From the NCBI RefSeq assembly GCF_052045245.1, contig NZ_JBQEON010000018.1, positions 1 to 64,000 on the forward strand: a DNA stretch of 64,000 nucleotides. The letters run 5' to 3'. Every line of letters starts with the position of its first letter. Position 1 is the first letter of the stretch. The notes below the pieces were generated by a model that ran no database searches, had not been told where the DNA came from, and saw only the letters and a program-made list of their open reading frames with translations. This stretch comes from Burkholderia sp052045245. Its GTDB lineage: Bacteria; Pseudomonadota; Gammaproteobacteria; Burkholderiales; Burkholderiaceae. Made by a program: the position numbers and the translations under genes. Below are positions 27,211-35,164 of this stretch, in pieces.

Positions 27211-27878
27211 TTTTTAATTCCTCGTGCCTAAATGTACATTTTTTGGCCTTTTATACGTTGTACATCCCCGCATATCCGGCCCTTGCCCCACGCTGTTCGC
27301 TACATCTGCGGTAACGACAACCGGGTGCGCTTTCTTTATATGTCACCCCGAGGGGTATGTATCACGATTTGATGCAAGTTAACATTCGCGATAGTGACCT
27401 CCTCGAACGTTGTGTACCGAACTGTACATTTCCTTACATCTGCTCCAGATTCTATATCCGATCCTATTTAACCTCCAACTTCTTTTAAGACCGGATCGTA
27501 AAAACTTTCCGAAGCACGACGTATTTGTACGGCGTTTCGGTACGACTTACACATAGGATTTACGATAGGTTAGATGTGCACACCTAATCCACCAGTAAAA
27601 CAATCTACCTGCCCGCCAGGCCCGCCTGAGCCCCACGTTACGCCGCACGCGTAACGCCAATGTTGTGACGTTACGTTACGAAACGGCCGAAACCGTTCTC
27701 ATTTGACTGCCCTTAAACATTTTCAACAATCTTTCAGTTTCCACAAATCCCTTTCCCGACAAGGAATTGCTCCGTTTAAAACCAATCCTCGATCCGTCCG
27801 CAATCGACGTGGCACGACAGTTGCAGAGTAATCCTCGCATCACCCAACACAACACATCAGTTTCAATGCGAGGACGAA
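27211..27878. other. AT-rich divergent regulatory region between flp and the lipoprotein cluster
   Basis: No gene is seen in these 668 bases. The region is strikingly richer in A and T than its surroundings. It holds three TGTACA palindromes (27233, 27259, 27423), of which the first is part of the perfect 10-mer AATGTACATT just upstream of the flp ribosome-binding site. It also holds the sigma-54 promoter of the plus-strand cluster near its right end. It must contain the promoters of both divergent units. Confidence 0.8.
27810..27825 (+). promoter_or_regulatory. Sigma-54 promoter (-24/-12)
   Basis: TGGCACGACAGTTGCA matches the sigma-54 consensus TGGCACG-N4-TTGCA fully, with the invariant GG (27811-27812) and GC (27823-27824) at the right spacing. 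It lies 54 bp upstream of the start codon of the first lipoprotein gene. The only bEBP in the window is at the end of the divergent tad cluster, so control by that protein is likely but inferred. Confidence 0.85.
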
Positions 27879-29462
27879 ATGGACATTCAGGTTATCCCTC
27901 ATGGCACGCTCCGGACGACTATGATCGCGGCCACCGTGGCAGCCATGCTTTCCCTCTCCGCGTGCGGCGGCTCCGGTTCAATCAGCAAGGGTTTCAGCGG
28001 CGGCTCGAGCTCGGGCAGCGGCGACTCGATCTCCACGTCGGGCGGCGGGACCTCGGGCGGGACCTCGGGCGGCACATCCGGCTCGACGAGCGGCAGCACG
28101 TCGGGTAGCACCAGCGGATCGACGAGCGGCAGCACCAGCGGCACGTCGAGTGGAACGTCCAGCGGTACGTCCAGCGGTACGTCCAGCGGCACGAGCGGCA
28201 CCTCCGGTGTGTCGGCGAACCCGGTGGGAAATCTCCTCGCAGGCACCAGCAACCCCATCACGAATCTCGGTGGAACCGTGTCCAGCCTCGGCGGCGTCGT
28301 CGCGAGCCAATCGCTGCCCGGCGTCAATCCAGGCACGACGCAGGCGGCAGGCGGCATCGTGCAACACGTCGGCGGCGCGGTCACGGCGCTCGGCAATGGC
28401 CTCGGCAACGGCCTCGGCCAGCTCGGCGCGACGAAAGACCCGGTTGGCGTCACGGTCGCCAGCACGGGCGGCGTGGTGAATCAGCTCGGCGGCGCGGTCA
28501 CGCAGACCGGCAATCTGGTCACGAGCCTCGGCGCCGGCCCGCTGTCGCCGCTCGCCCCCGTCACGGGCGCCGTCGGCGGCCTCGTGACGCAGGTCGGCAA
28601 CGCGGTATCGAACGGCGGCACCACGCTGTCCAACGTGCTGTCGACGGGCCCGATCCAGCAGATCACGCAAACGGTCAGCTCGGCGATCACGCCGATCACG
28701 ACGATGGTCGGCCAGACGACGCAGACGGTCGGGACAGCCACCGGCCTCGGCGCTCCGGTCAACACGCTACTCGGCACGATCGGCAACGGTCTGAACCAGG
28801 CGGGCGCGATCATCGCGTCGACCGGCGGCAACCCCGTCACGACCGGCCTCGGCGGCACCGTCTCGTCGACCGGCAATACCGTGAAGGCCGTCGGCGGCCT
28901 GCTCACGGGCGGCAGCGGCGGCGCGACCAACCCGCTCGCCCCGCTCACGGGCCTCCTGTCGACCGTTGGCGGGCTGGGCGGCGCAACGGGCGGCACCAGC
29001 GGCGGCCCGCTCGCTCCGGTTACCGGCCTCGTCTCCACCGTTACCGGTGCACTCGGCGGTGCAACGGGCGGCAGCAGCGGCCCGCTCGCTCCGGTCACCG
29101 GCCTCGTGTCCACCGTTACCGGCGCACTCGGTGGCGCAACGGGCGGCAGCGGCGGCCCGCTCGCTCCGGTCACCGGCCTCGTGTCCACCGTCACCGGCGC
29201 CCTCAGCGGCGCAGCAGGCGGCAGCGGCGGCCCGCTCGCTCCGGTCACCGGCCTGGTCTCGACGGTCACCGGCGCACTCGGCAGCGCAACGGGCGGCGGC
29301 AACCCCATTGCCGCTCCGATTCCCGCAGGCACCAGCACGGCCGGCGCACCGTCACTGAGCGGCGGCACGGGTGCCGTCACGAGTTCCGGTTCGGGCTCGA
29401 ACCTGCTCTCGCCCGTCACGTCGCTGATCGGCGGCCTGCTCGGCGGCACGCACGGCAAGTAA
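27879..29462 (+). CDS. Collagen-like Gly/Ser/Thr-rich lipoprotein 1
   Basis: Predicted surface lipoprotein of 527 residues. The N-terminal signal ends in lipobox LSAC (Cys about residue 29). Residues of about 50-108 are a low-complexity tract of GGTS, GSTS and GTSS units. A long middle part is rich in Gly, Thr, Val, Asn and Leu with almost no charge. The C-terminal part has four near-identical 25-residue repeats (PLAPVTGLVSTVTGALGGAT core). Relatives in Burkholderia are usually named collagen-like triple-helix repeat proteins, but the period here is 4, not Gly-X-Y. The ATG at 27879 has GAGGA upstream. A sigma-54 promoter precedes it, and a paralogue and a TpsB transporter follow. Confidence 0.8.
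   Translation: MDIQVIPHGTLRTTMIAATVAAMLSLSACGGSGSISKGFSGGSSSGSGDSISTSGGGTSGGTSGGTSGSTSGSTSGSTSGSTSGSTSGTSSGTSSGTSSGTSSGTSGTSGVSANPVGNLLAGTSNPITNLGGTVSSLGGVVASQSLPGVNPGTTQAAGGIVQHVGGAVTALGNGLGNGLGQLGATKDPVGVTVASTGGVVNQLGGAVTQTGNLVTSLGAGPLSPLAPVTGAVGGLVTQVGNAVSNGGTTLSNVLSTGPIQQITQTVSSAITPITTMVGQTTQTVGTATGLGAPVNTLLGTIGNGLNQAGAIIASTGGNPVTTGLGGTVSSTGNTVKAVGGLLTGGSGGATNPLAPLTGLLSTVGGLGGATGGTSGGPLAPVTGLVSTVTGALGGATGGSSGPLAPVTGLVSTVTGALGGATGGSGGPLAPVTGLVSTVTGALSGAAGGSGGPLAPVTGLVSTVTGALGSATGGGNPIAAPIPAGTSTAGAPSLSGGTGAVTSSGSGSNLLSPVTSLIGGLLGGTHGK
28045..28203 (+). repeat. Short tandem repeats coding GSTS/GTSS units
   Basis: About 160 bases of imperfect 12-bp units (such as GGCGGGACCTCG, GGTACGTCCAGC) encode four-residue Gly-Ser/Thr units. 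The first and last groups contain exact consecutive copies. Such arrays can change length by slippage or recombination. Confidence 0.8.
29004..29303 (+). repeat. Four 75-bp tandem coding repeats
   Basis: The element GGCCCGCTCGCTCCGGT recurs at 29004, 29079, 29154 and 29229, a strict 75-bp period. The copies are highly similar in DNA as well as protein, which implies recent duplication or gene conversion. Each codes a 25-residue unit of lipoprotein 1. Confidence 0.9.
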
Positions 29463-29502
29463 CCCGACCTTCATTCATCGACAAGACAGCGAGGAGTCCA
29501 TC

Positions 29503-30852
29503 ATGTCCCAGCAACGTTCCATCACGACGGTCGCGCTGCGCCAGTGGCGCGTGCCCTTCACCGCCTTCGCCGCAGCGTGCCTGCTGGCTGCTTGCGGCGG
29601 CAACAGCGTCAGCACGCCGCCAACCAGCAACAACGGCGGCAGCTCCAGCGGCACGAGCGGTACCAGTGGCACGAGCGGCACCAGCGGCTCGCCCACCGGC
29701 ACCAACGGCGCCGTCAGCACGCTCGGCCAGACTGCGACCGATCTCGGCAGCACGGTCGGCAACGTCAGCGTGCCGGGCCTCGGTGACGGCGTGACGAAGG
29801 GCGTCGGCAGCACCGTCTCGAGCACGGGCACGATCATCAACGCGGCCGCCGATGCGCTGAGCAACGGGCTGGGACAGACCGGCACGATCAAGGATCCGGT
29901 CGGCACGACGGTCGCCGGCCTCGGCAATGTCGTCGGTGCGACGAGCAACACCGTGTCGGGGCTGAGCTCGACGGTCAAGGCACTCGGCACGGGCCAGCTC
30001 GCGCCGCTCGCGCCCGTCACGACGCCGGTCGGCACCGTGCTCGACACGGTCGCCAACGGCCTGGCGGCTGCCGGCACGACGATCGGCTCGACGCTGTCGT
30101 CGGGTGCCGTGCAGCAGGTTACGCAACCGCTCAGCTCGGCGATCACGCCGCTGGTGATCACCGCCGGCCAGGTCACGCAACAGGTCGGCACGACCACCGG
30201 CCTCGGACAACCGGTGTCGGGCCTGCTCGGCCAGGTCGGCGGCGCAATCAGCTCGGCAGGCACGAAGGTCGCAAGCACGTCGAACCAGCCGCTCGTTGGC
30301 GACGTCGGCCAGCTCGTCACCACGGTCGGCAACACCGTGACCAACGCGGGCGGCCTCGTGAACCCGAACGGCCCGAATGGCGCGGCACCGATCCCCGGCC
30401 TGATCACGAGCCTCGTCGGCAGCTCGACGGCAACCGTCCAGAACGGCTCGTCGTCGGGCTCCAGTTCGACGAACCCGCTCGGCGGCCTGCTGTCCGGCCT
30501 CGGTTCGACGCCGCTCGGTTCGCTCACGGGTGCGGTCGGCGGCACCACGGGCGGCTCGGGCAGCAGCCCGCTCGCTCCGGTCACGGGCCTCGTCTCGACG
30601 ATCACCGGCACGCTCGGCGGCGCAACAGGTGGCGCAGGCGGTGCAAACCCTCTCGCGCCCGTCACCGGTTTGCTGAATACTGTCACCGGAGCAGTCGGCG
30701 GCGCAGCGGGATCCGGGGGTTCGTCGAGCCCGCTCGCACCGGTCACGTCGCTCGTCGGCGGTGTGTCGGGTTCGGCATCGTCGGGCAGCTCGACGGGCCT
30801 CCTGGCGCCGGTAACGGGATTGCTGGGCACGCTGGGTAGCGTTGGCAAGTAA
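29503..30852 (+). CDS. Collagen-like Gly/Ser/Thr-rich lipoprotein 2
   Basis: Paralogue of the preceding gene, 449 residues. The signal sequence ends in lipobox LAAC (Cys about residue 28). A short Gly/Ser/Thr tract (about 45-65: SSGTSGTSGTSGTSG) leads to the same charge-poor middle domain; shared stretches include AITP, VTQ/TQ-VGT-TGLG and LAPVT blocks in the same order. The C-terminus holds degenerate PLAPVTGL repeats and ends LAPVTGLLGTLGSVGK. GAGGAG precedes the ATG at 29503. It lies 40 bp after lipoprotein 1, so the pair came from a tandem duplication and is cotranscribed. Confidence 0.8.
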   Translation: MSQQRSITTVALRQWRVPFTAFAAACLLAACGGNSVSTPPTSNNGGSSSGTSGTSGTSGTSGSPTGTNGAVSTLGQTATDLGSTVGNVSVPGLGDGVTKGVGSTVSSTGTIINAAADALSNGLGQTGTIKDPVGTTVAGLGNVVGATSNTVSGLSSTVKALGTGQLAPLAPVTTPVGTVLDTVANGLAAAGTTIGSTLSSGAVQQVTQPLSSAITPLVITAGQVTQQVGTTTGLGQPVSGLLGQVGGAISSAGTKVASTSNQPLVGDVGQLVTTVGNTVTNAGGLVNPNGPNGAAPIPGLITSLVGSSTATVQNGSSSGSSSTNPLGGLLSGLGSTPLGSLTGAVGGTTGGSGSSPLAPVTGLVSTITGTLGGATGGAGGANPLAPVTGLLNTVTGAVGGAAGSGGSSSPLAPVTSLVGGVSGSASSGSSTGLLAPVTGLLGTLGSVGK

Positions 30853-30996
30853 GGAGGACGACCGCGCCTTTGCAGCCGGAGCATAAGGCGCGGCCGTACA
30901 AACACAACCGGCAATGCGGTACGCGGCGCGCGACACCCGGTGTCGCGCGCCCGCATTAGAAAGAAGACGAAAAAGCAAGGCCTACGAGGAAGAACA

Positions 30997-32682
30997 ATGA
31001 AATCCAGACTCGACAGATGGATGATGCTGCTCGCCATCGCGGCGGCCAGCACGGCACAAGCACAGACGCGCGCAGCAGGTAACCCGCTCGACTCCCTCCC
31101 CCAGATCAACGCACCGAAGAAAGGCCCGAGCGTCACCGTGCAGGTCGCGCCGCAGGCACCGCAACTGCAGGAACTGCTGTCGCGGCACCTGACGCCGACG
31201 ACGTTCCAGGTCGAAGGCGTGAAGTCGGTGCCGTTCGACGAAATCTCGCGTCGCTTCACGCCTCTCGTCGGCAAGGACATCACGATCGGCGAACTGATCG
31301 AGACCGCCAACGGCGTGACGAAGCTGTACCAGGATCGCGGCTACGCGCTGTCGTTCGCGTTCATTCCCGCGCAGACGTTCGAGAACGGCGTCGTGCGCGT
31401 CACGGTCGTCGAGGGCTACGTGTCGGACGTGAAGGTCACCGGCAAGCCCGGCGCGATGGAATCGAAGATCCGCGCGATCGCCGCGCACATCACGGCCGAT
31501 CGTCCGCTGCGCCGCGCCACGTTCGAGCGCTACGTCAACACGTTCGGCCTCCTGCCCGGCGTGACGGTGAAAGCCAACGTGCCGCCGCCGCAGACGACCG
31601 ACGGCGCGACGACGCTCGAACTGGCGGTCGACCGCAAGGCATTCAATGTCAGCACCGGCATCGATTTCAATCACCCGGGCGTACAGGGCCTCATCACGGC
31701 CACGGAGAACGGCCTCACGTCGTTCGGCGAGCAGTTGAGCATTTCCGCGCTGGTGCCGCCCGGGCGCGACAAACAGACTTACGTCGCGTTCAGCGGTGCG
31801 GTGCCGGTCGGCAGCAGCGGCCTGGTCACGCGTCTCGATGCCAGCACGTATCGCGGCAAGCCGACCGACAACCCGGGCCTGCCGTCGAGCGTCGAGCGTA
31901 CCGTCAAGAACGAGAAGCTGGGTCTTTCGGCATCCTATCCGTTGCTGCTGAACAACCAGCGCAGCCTGCTCGGCACCGTGTCGGGCTATGCGTCGCACAA
32001 CGAGGACCGTTACCAGAACAGGATCTCCGGCAACAGCATCGACACCCGTTCACAAGTCCGCGTGCTGCAAATGCAGCTCGACTACACGAGCGTGTCGGCC
32101 AAGCAGGTGCAGAAGTTGAGCGTCAACGTCGCAAAGGGCTTCAACATTCTCGGCGCCTCGAAAGCGCAGGACATCACGATCGGCTCCAACACGACATCGG
32201 TGGACAGCCCGATTTCGCTGACGTTCGTGCGCACCGGCGCGACCTTCACGCAGACCAACGAATGGCCGTTCAAGATCGGCACGTCGGTCTCGCTGACCGG
32301 CCAGTACAGCCCCGATTCGCTGCCGACGTCGGAACAGATTTCGTTCGGCTCGACACGCTACGCGCTCGGCTACCAACCCGGCGAAACGTCGGGCGACTCC
32401 GGCTGGGGGATGTCGCTGGAGGTCAACCGCGGCTTCACGCCGGGCTGGACTTACATGAAGTCCGTCACGCCGTACATCGCGTACGACATGGCGCGCGTGT
32501 ATCTGCACACGGGCACGCCATCGCCGAGCCGCCTGTCGTCGGTCGGTATCGGCGTGCGGTTCACGGACAACCGCTACTACAGTCTCGACCTGAACATCGC
32601 GAAGCCCGTCGGCGACGCACCCGTCGAAAGCGCATCGCGCAGCCCGCGCGTGAATGCGGCCTTCTCGTATCAGCTCAACTGA
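30997..32682 (+). CDS. TpsB/FhaC/ShlB-type outer-membrane transporter
   Basis: Outer-membrane protein of 561 residues of the two-partner-secretion (type Vb) transporter family. A signal peptide ends at AQAQ (about residue 23). A POTRA domain pair follows (about 55-210): FQVEGVKSVPFDEI, LYQDRGYALSFAFIP, NGVVRVTVVEGYVSDVKV, then FERYVNTFGLLPGVTVKA. A beta-barrel of about 350 residues ends the protein (YYSLDLNIAKPVG, FSYQLN). The ATG at 30997 has GAGGAAG upstream; an in-frame start 19 codons earlier lacks a signal. No haemagglutinin-type TpsA exoprotein with a TPS domain is nearby; the only adjacent candidates are the two lipoproteins. A terminator follows. Confidence 0.87.
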   Translation: MKSRLDRWMMLLAIAAASTAQAQTRAAGNPLDSLPQINAPKKGPSVTVQVAPQAPQLQELLSRHLTPTTFQVEGVKSVPFDEISRRFTPLVGKDITIGELIETANGVTKLYQDRGYALSFAFIPAQTFENGVVRVTVVEGYVSDVKVTGKPGAMESKIRAIAAHITADRPLRRATFERYVNTFGLLPGVTVKANVPPPQTTDGATTLELAVDRKAFNVSTGIDFNHPGVQGLITATENGLTSFGEQLSISALVPPGRDKQTYVAFSGAVPVGSSGLVTRLDASTYRGKPTDNPGLPSSVERTVKNEKLGLSASYPLLLNNQRSLLGTVSGYASHNEDRYQNRISGNSIDTRSQVRVLQMQLDYTSVSAKQVQKLSVNVAKGFNILGASKAQDITIGSNTTSVDSPISLTFVRTGATFTQTNEWPFKIGTSVSLTGQYSPDSLPTSEQISFGSTRYALGYQPGETSGDSGWGMSLEVNRGFTPGWTYMKSVTPYIAYDMARVYLHTGTPSPSRLSSVGIGVRFTDNRYYSLDLNIAKPVGDAPVESASRSPRVNAAFSYQLN

Positions 32683-32692
32683 TCCGACACCG

Positions 32693-32718
32693 AACAGCCC
32701 GCGTCTCGCGGGCTGTTT
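32693..32718 (+). terminator. Rho-independent terminator after the TpsB-like gene
   Basis: Eleven-bp stem AACAGCCCGCG/CGCGGGCTGTT with TCT loop and a short T stretch, 10 bp after the stop. It closes the lipoprotein-transporter operon. Confidence 0.8.
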
Positions 32719-32848
32719 CGATTAGAGCCCCCTCTATCAAACGCAGCGCGCGGTTTCACGTATTCTGGCAAAGCTCGCAACATGCCACCGCCCCATGCAG
32801 ACGGTCGTGCGAGCGAATCGAATACGACACGAAACAAGGAGGAAGACG

Positions 32849-33310
32849 ATGATTCAACTGACCCGCCCGTTGCGCGCCCTGGCCATCGCGAGCGCACTGT
32901 TCTCTTGCGCCGCCCCCACGTTCGCACAAGCCGACAGCCCGATCGGCATGTGGCAGACGATCGACGACAACACCCACGCGCCGAAGGCACTCGTGCAGAT
33001 CGCCGACGACGGCGACGGCACGCTGTCGGGCAAGGTCGTCAAGGGCCTCGGCGCCAACGACACGCCCGATCGCCGCTGCACCGCGTGCACGGACGAGCGC
33101 AAGGATCAGCTCATCAAGGGCATGACGATCATCAAGGCGATGAAGAAGGAAGGCGATCACTGGGATGGCGGCAACATCCTCGACCCGGAAAACGGCAAGG
33201 TCTACAAGTGCAAGATGTCGCTGGAAGACGGCGGCCAGAAGCTCGTCGTGCGCGGCTACATCGGCGTGTCGCTGCTCGGCCGGTCGCAGACCTGGGTTCG
33301 CGCGCAGTAA
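32849..33310 (+). CDS. DUF2147 exported protein
   Basis: Exported protein of 153 residues. The signal peptide ends FAQA (about residue 27). The DUF2147 core is plain: SPIGMWQTIDDN near the start, DGTLSGKVVKGL, a CTAC pair, GMTIIKAMKKEGDHWDGGNI, DPENGKVYKCKMSL and RGYIGVSLLGRSQTW at the end. The family is common in proteobacteria, forms a small lipocalin-like beta fold and has no proven function. The ATG at 32849 has AAGGAGG upstream. It is monocistronic, with terminators on both sides. Confidence 0.87.
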   Translation: MIQLTRPLRALAIASALFSCAAPTFAQADSPIGMWQTIDDNTHAPKALVQIADDGDGTLSGKVVKGLGANDTPDRRCTACTDERKDQLIKGMTIIKAMKKEGDHWDGGNILDPENGKVYKCKMSLEDGGQKLVVRGYIGVSLLGRSQTWVRAQ

Positions 33311-33341
33311 CACGACGCGCGTCAAAACGCGCGATGCAATG

Positions 33342-33379
33342 AAAAATCGGCCTGCGACGAAGTCGTCAGGCCGATTTTG
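33342..33379. terminator. Bidirectional terminator
   Basis: Arms AAAATCGGCCTG/CAGGCCGATTTT enclose a 12-base centre that itself pairs (CGACGAAGTCG). A and T runs flank it, so it can stop the DUF2147 gene and the convergent transposase-like gene. Confidence 0.85.
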
Positions 33380-33412
33380 TCTGAATGCGGGCGTGAGCGG
33401 AATCGACCGACA

Positions 33413-33823
33413 TCACGCCGCGTGCTTCAGCGTATCCCGCGCATAGCTGCCCGGCGTGCGATACACCGGCGCCGCGGCACTCCGCACCGCCGCCGCCTTC
33501 GATTGCGTGTGCTTGCGCATTCGCGTGGACAGCTCGTTGCACAGATTCACGCCTGCGTCGCCATACAGCTCGCGCATCACCTGCATCAATGTGCCGGTCT
33601 CGTGCCACACCTTGAAGCGACGATGGCACGTCTGATACGAAGGGTAGCGGCGCGGCATCGCGGACCAGGTCGCGCCGCTATAGATAACCCAGAGTACGCC
33701 GTTCAAGACGGCGCGCGTGTTGGCCAACGGCCGACCGCGCAACTCGGTGCGCGGCTGCATTTCGGGAAGAAGCGGCACGACGCAGCGCCACTCGAGGTCG
33801 GTCAGATCGCGATACGGTGTCAT
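33413..33823 (-). CDS. Solo IS4/IS5-type transposase N-terminal domain (DUF4096-like)
   Basis: Protein of 136 residues with the DUF4096-type DNA-binding domain found at the front of IS5-family transposases: MTPYRDLTDLEW, LRGRPLANTRAVLNGVLWVIYSGATWSAMPRRYPSYQTCHRRF. The catalytic DDE domain is absent; after residue 90 the sequence is Arg/Ala/Ser-rich and unrelated. The frame is intact, and a GGAG site 6 bp before the ATG suggests a real gene. No terminal inverted repeats were seen. It is either an IS remnant or a domesticated DNA-binding protein. A second gene of the same design lies at 60.2 kb. Confidence 0.7.
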   Translation of the reverse strand: MTPYRDLTDLEWRCVVPLLPEMQPRTELRGRPLANTRAVLNGVLWVIYSGATWSAMPRRYPSYQTCHRRFKVWHETGTLMQVMRELYGDAGVNLCNELSTRMRKHTQSKAAAVRSAAAPVYRTPGSYARDTLKHAA

Positions 33824-33967
33824 GGACATCTCCAGCCTTAGGAACCATGACACAACGATATCGGCTGACCCTAACGATGAACATAAGACAAATCCGAAAA
33901 TACCCCGAGATCAAGAGAATTTGACCGGAATTGACGTTTGAAGCCCACCACTTGCAGGCAGCTGCGA

Positions 33968-35065
33968 TCAGGTCAGCGATGTATCAACGATGCGGCGCGG
34001 CGTTTCGATGTACTCCTTCGACTGCATCTCCACGATCCGCGATACCGTGCGCGCGAATTCGTTCGCCATCGGTCCTTCGACGTACAGTTGCTCCGCCGGC
34101 ACCGCCGCGGACATCAGCAGCTTGACCTTGTGGTCATACAGCACGTCGATCAACCAGGTGAAGCGCCGCGCCTCGGACGCCATCCGCGGCGACATCTGCG
34201 GCACCTCGGACAGCACGATCGCGTGGAAGCGGCTGGCCAGCTCGAGATAGTCGTTCTGCGAACGCGGACCGCCGCACAGCGTCGCGAAATCGAACCAGAC
34301 GACCCCATCGGCCTTGCGCAGCGCCTTCAGCTCGCGCTTCTCGATATGCAGGATCGGGCTTTCGTCCGGCACCGCGGCGAGCTTCGCGAACGCATGACGC
34401 AGTTCGCGATCGGCGTCCGCGCCGAGGGGCGTGTGATACATCTGCACCTGCGCGAGCGTGCGCTGGCGATAGTCGACGCCCGCGTCGACGTTCAGCACGT
34501 CGAGCTTCTGCTTGATCAGCGCGATCGCCGGCAGCATGCGGTCGCGATGCAAGCCATCGGGATACAGATCGTCGGGATCGTAGTTGGACGTCATCACGAA
34601 CTGCACGCCGTTGTTGAACAGGCGATCGAGCAGCCGGTACAGGATCATCGCGTCCGCGATGTCCGACACGTGGAATTCGTCGAAACAGATCAACCGGTAG
34701 CGCTTCGCGATGCGGCGCGCGAGCTCGTCGAGCGGATCGGCCTGTCCCTTCAGTTCCTCGAGCTCGCGGTGCACTTCGCGCATGAACTCGTGGAAATGCA
34801 GGCGCGTCTTGCGCTGCACGGGCACCACCGCAAAGAAGCTGTCCATCAGGAAGCTTTTGCCGCGGCCCACCCCACCCCACATGTAGACGCCGCGCGGCAG
34901 GTCCGGATGATTGATGAGCTTCTTGAACGCGTTCGAGCGGCGCGCCTTGTAGTCGACCCACTCGTCGAAGCAGCGCTGCAGGCGATCGACGGCGGCGCGC
35001 TGGGCGGGATCGGACTGATAGCCGCGCGTGGTCAATTCGCGCGTGTAGTATTCGGTGACGTTCAT
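33968..35065 (-). CDS. zapE: Cell division protein ZapE (AFG1-like ATPase)
   Basis: AFG1/ZapE-family ATPase of 365 residues. Walker A is GGVGRGKS (about 84-91), preceded by the PRGVYMWGG strand, and Walker B is LICFDEFHVSDIADA. Further family blocks are RLHFHEFMREVH, TSNYDPDDLYPDGLHRDRMLP and WFDFATLCGGPRS. ZapE acts at the division site on FtsZ under stress in Escherichia coli; mitochondrial AFG1 is a relative. It lies downstream of the sucA-sucB-lpdA genes on the same strand, behind a terminator. Confidence 0.93.
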   Translation of the reverse strand: MNVTEYYTRELTTRGYQSDPAQRAAVDRLQRCFDEWVDYKARRSNAFKKLINHPDLPRGVYMWGGVGRGKSFLMDSFFAVVPVQRKTRLHFHEFMREVHRELEELKGQADPLDELARRIAKRYRLICFDEFHVSDIADAMILYRLLDRLFNNGVQFVMTSNYDPDDLYPDGLHRDRMLPAIALIKQKLDVLNVDAGVDYRQRTLAQVQMYHTPLGADADRELRHAFAKLAAVPDESPILHIEKRELKALRKADGVVWFDFATLCGGPRSQNDYLELASRFHAIVLSEVPQMSPRMASEARRFTWLIDVLYDHKVKLLMSAAVPAEQLYVEGPMANEFARTVSRIVEMQSKEYIETPRRIVDTSLT

Positions 35066-35076
35066 CGGGCAAACCG

Positions 35077-35117
35077 GAAAAAACGAAGGCGAGCGGGAAA
35101 CCCCCGCCCGCCTTCGT
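35077..35117 (-). terminator. Terminator downstream of lpdA
   Basis: On the minus strand ACGAAGGCGGGCGGG pairs with CCCGCTCGCCTTCGT (one mismatch) around a short loop and is followed by six T. It separates lpdA from zapE and partly overlaps the zapE upstream region. Confidence 0.85.
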
Positions 35118-35164
35118 CATGAGACGGCTGCGCCGGCCGAGGGCCGGCCGGCGCTAGACCGCGC

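Noticed and set aside
27211..27500. Sigma-54 promoter for flp on the minus strand
   Set aside because: No -24/-12 element with correct GG and GC spacing was found upstream of flp.
27879..30852. TpsA exoproteins or autotransporters
   Set aside because: Neither protein has an N-terminal TPS haemagglutination domain or a C-terminal barrel; both have lipoboxes.
33413..33853. Intact insertion sequence
   Set aside because: No DDE domain, no terminal inverted repeats and no target duplication were seen.
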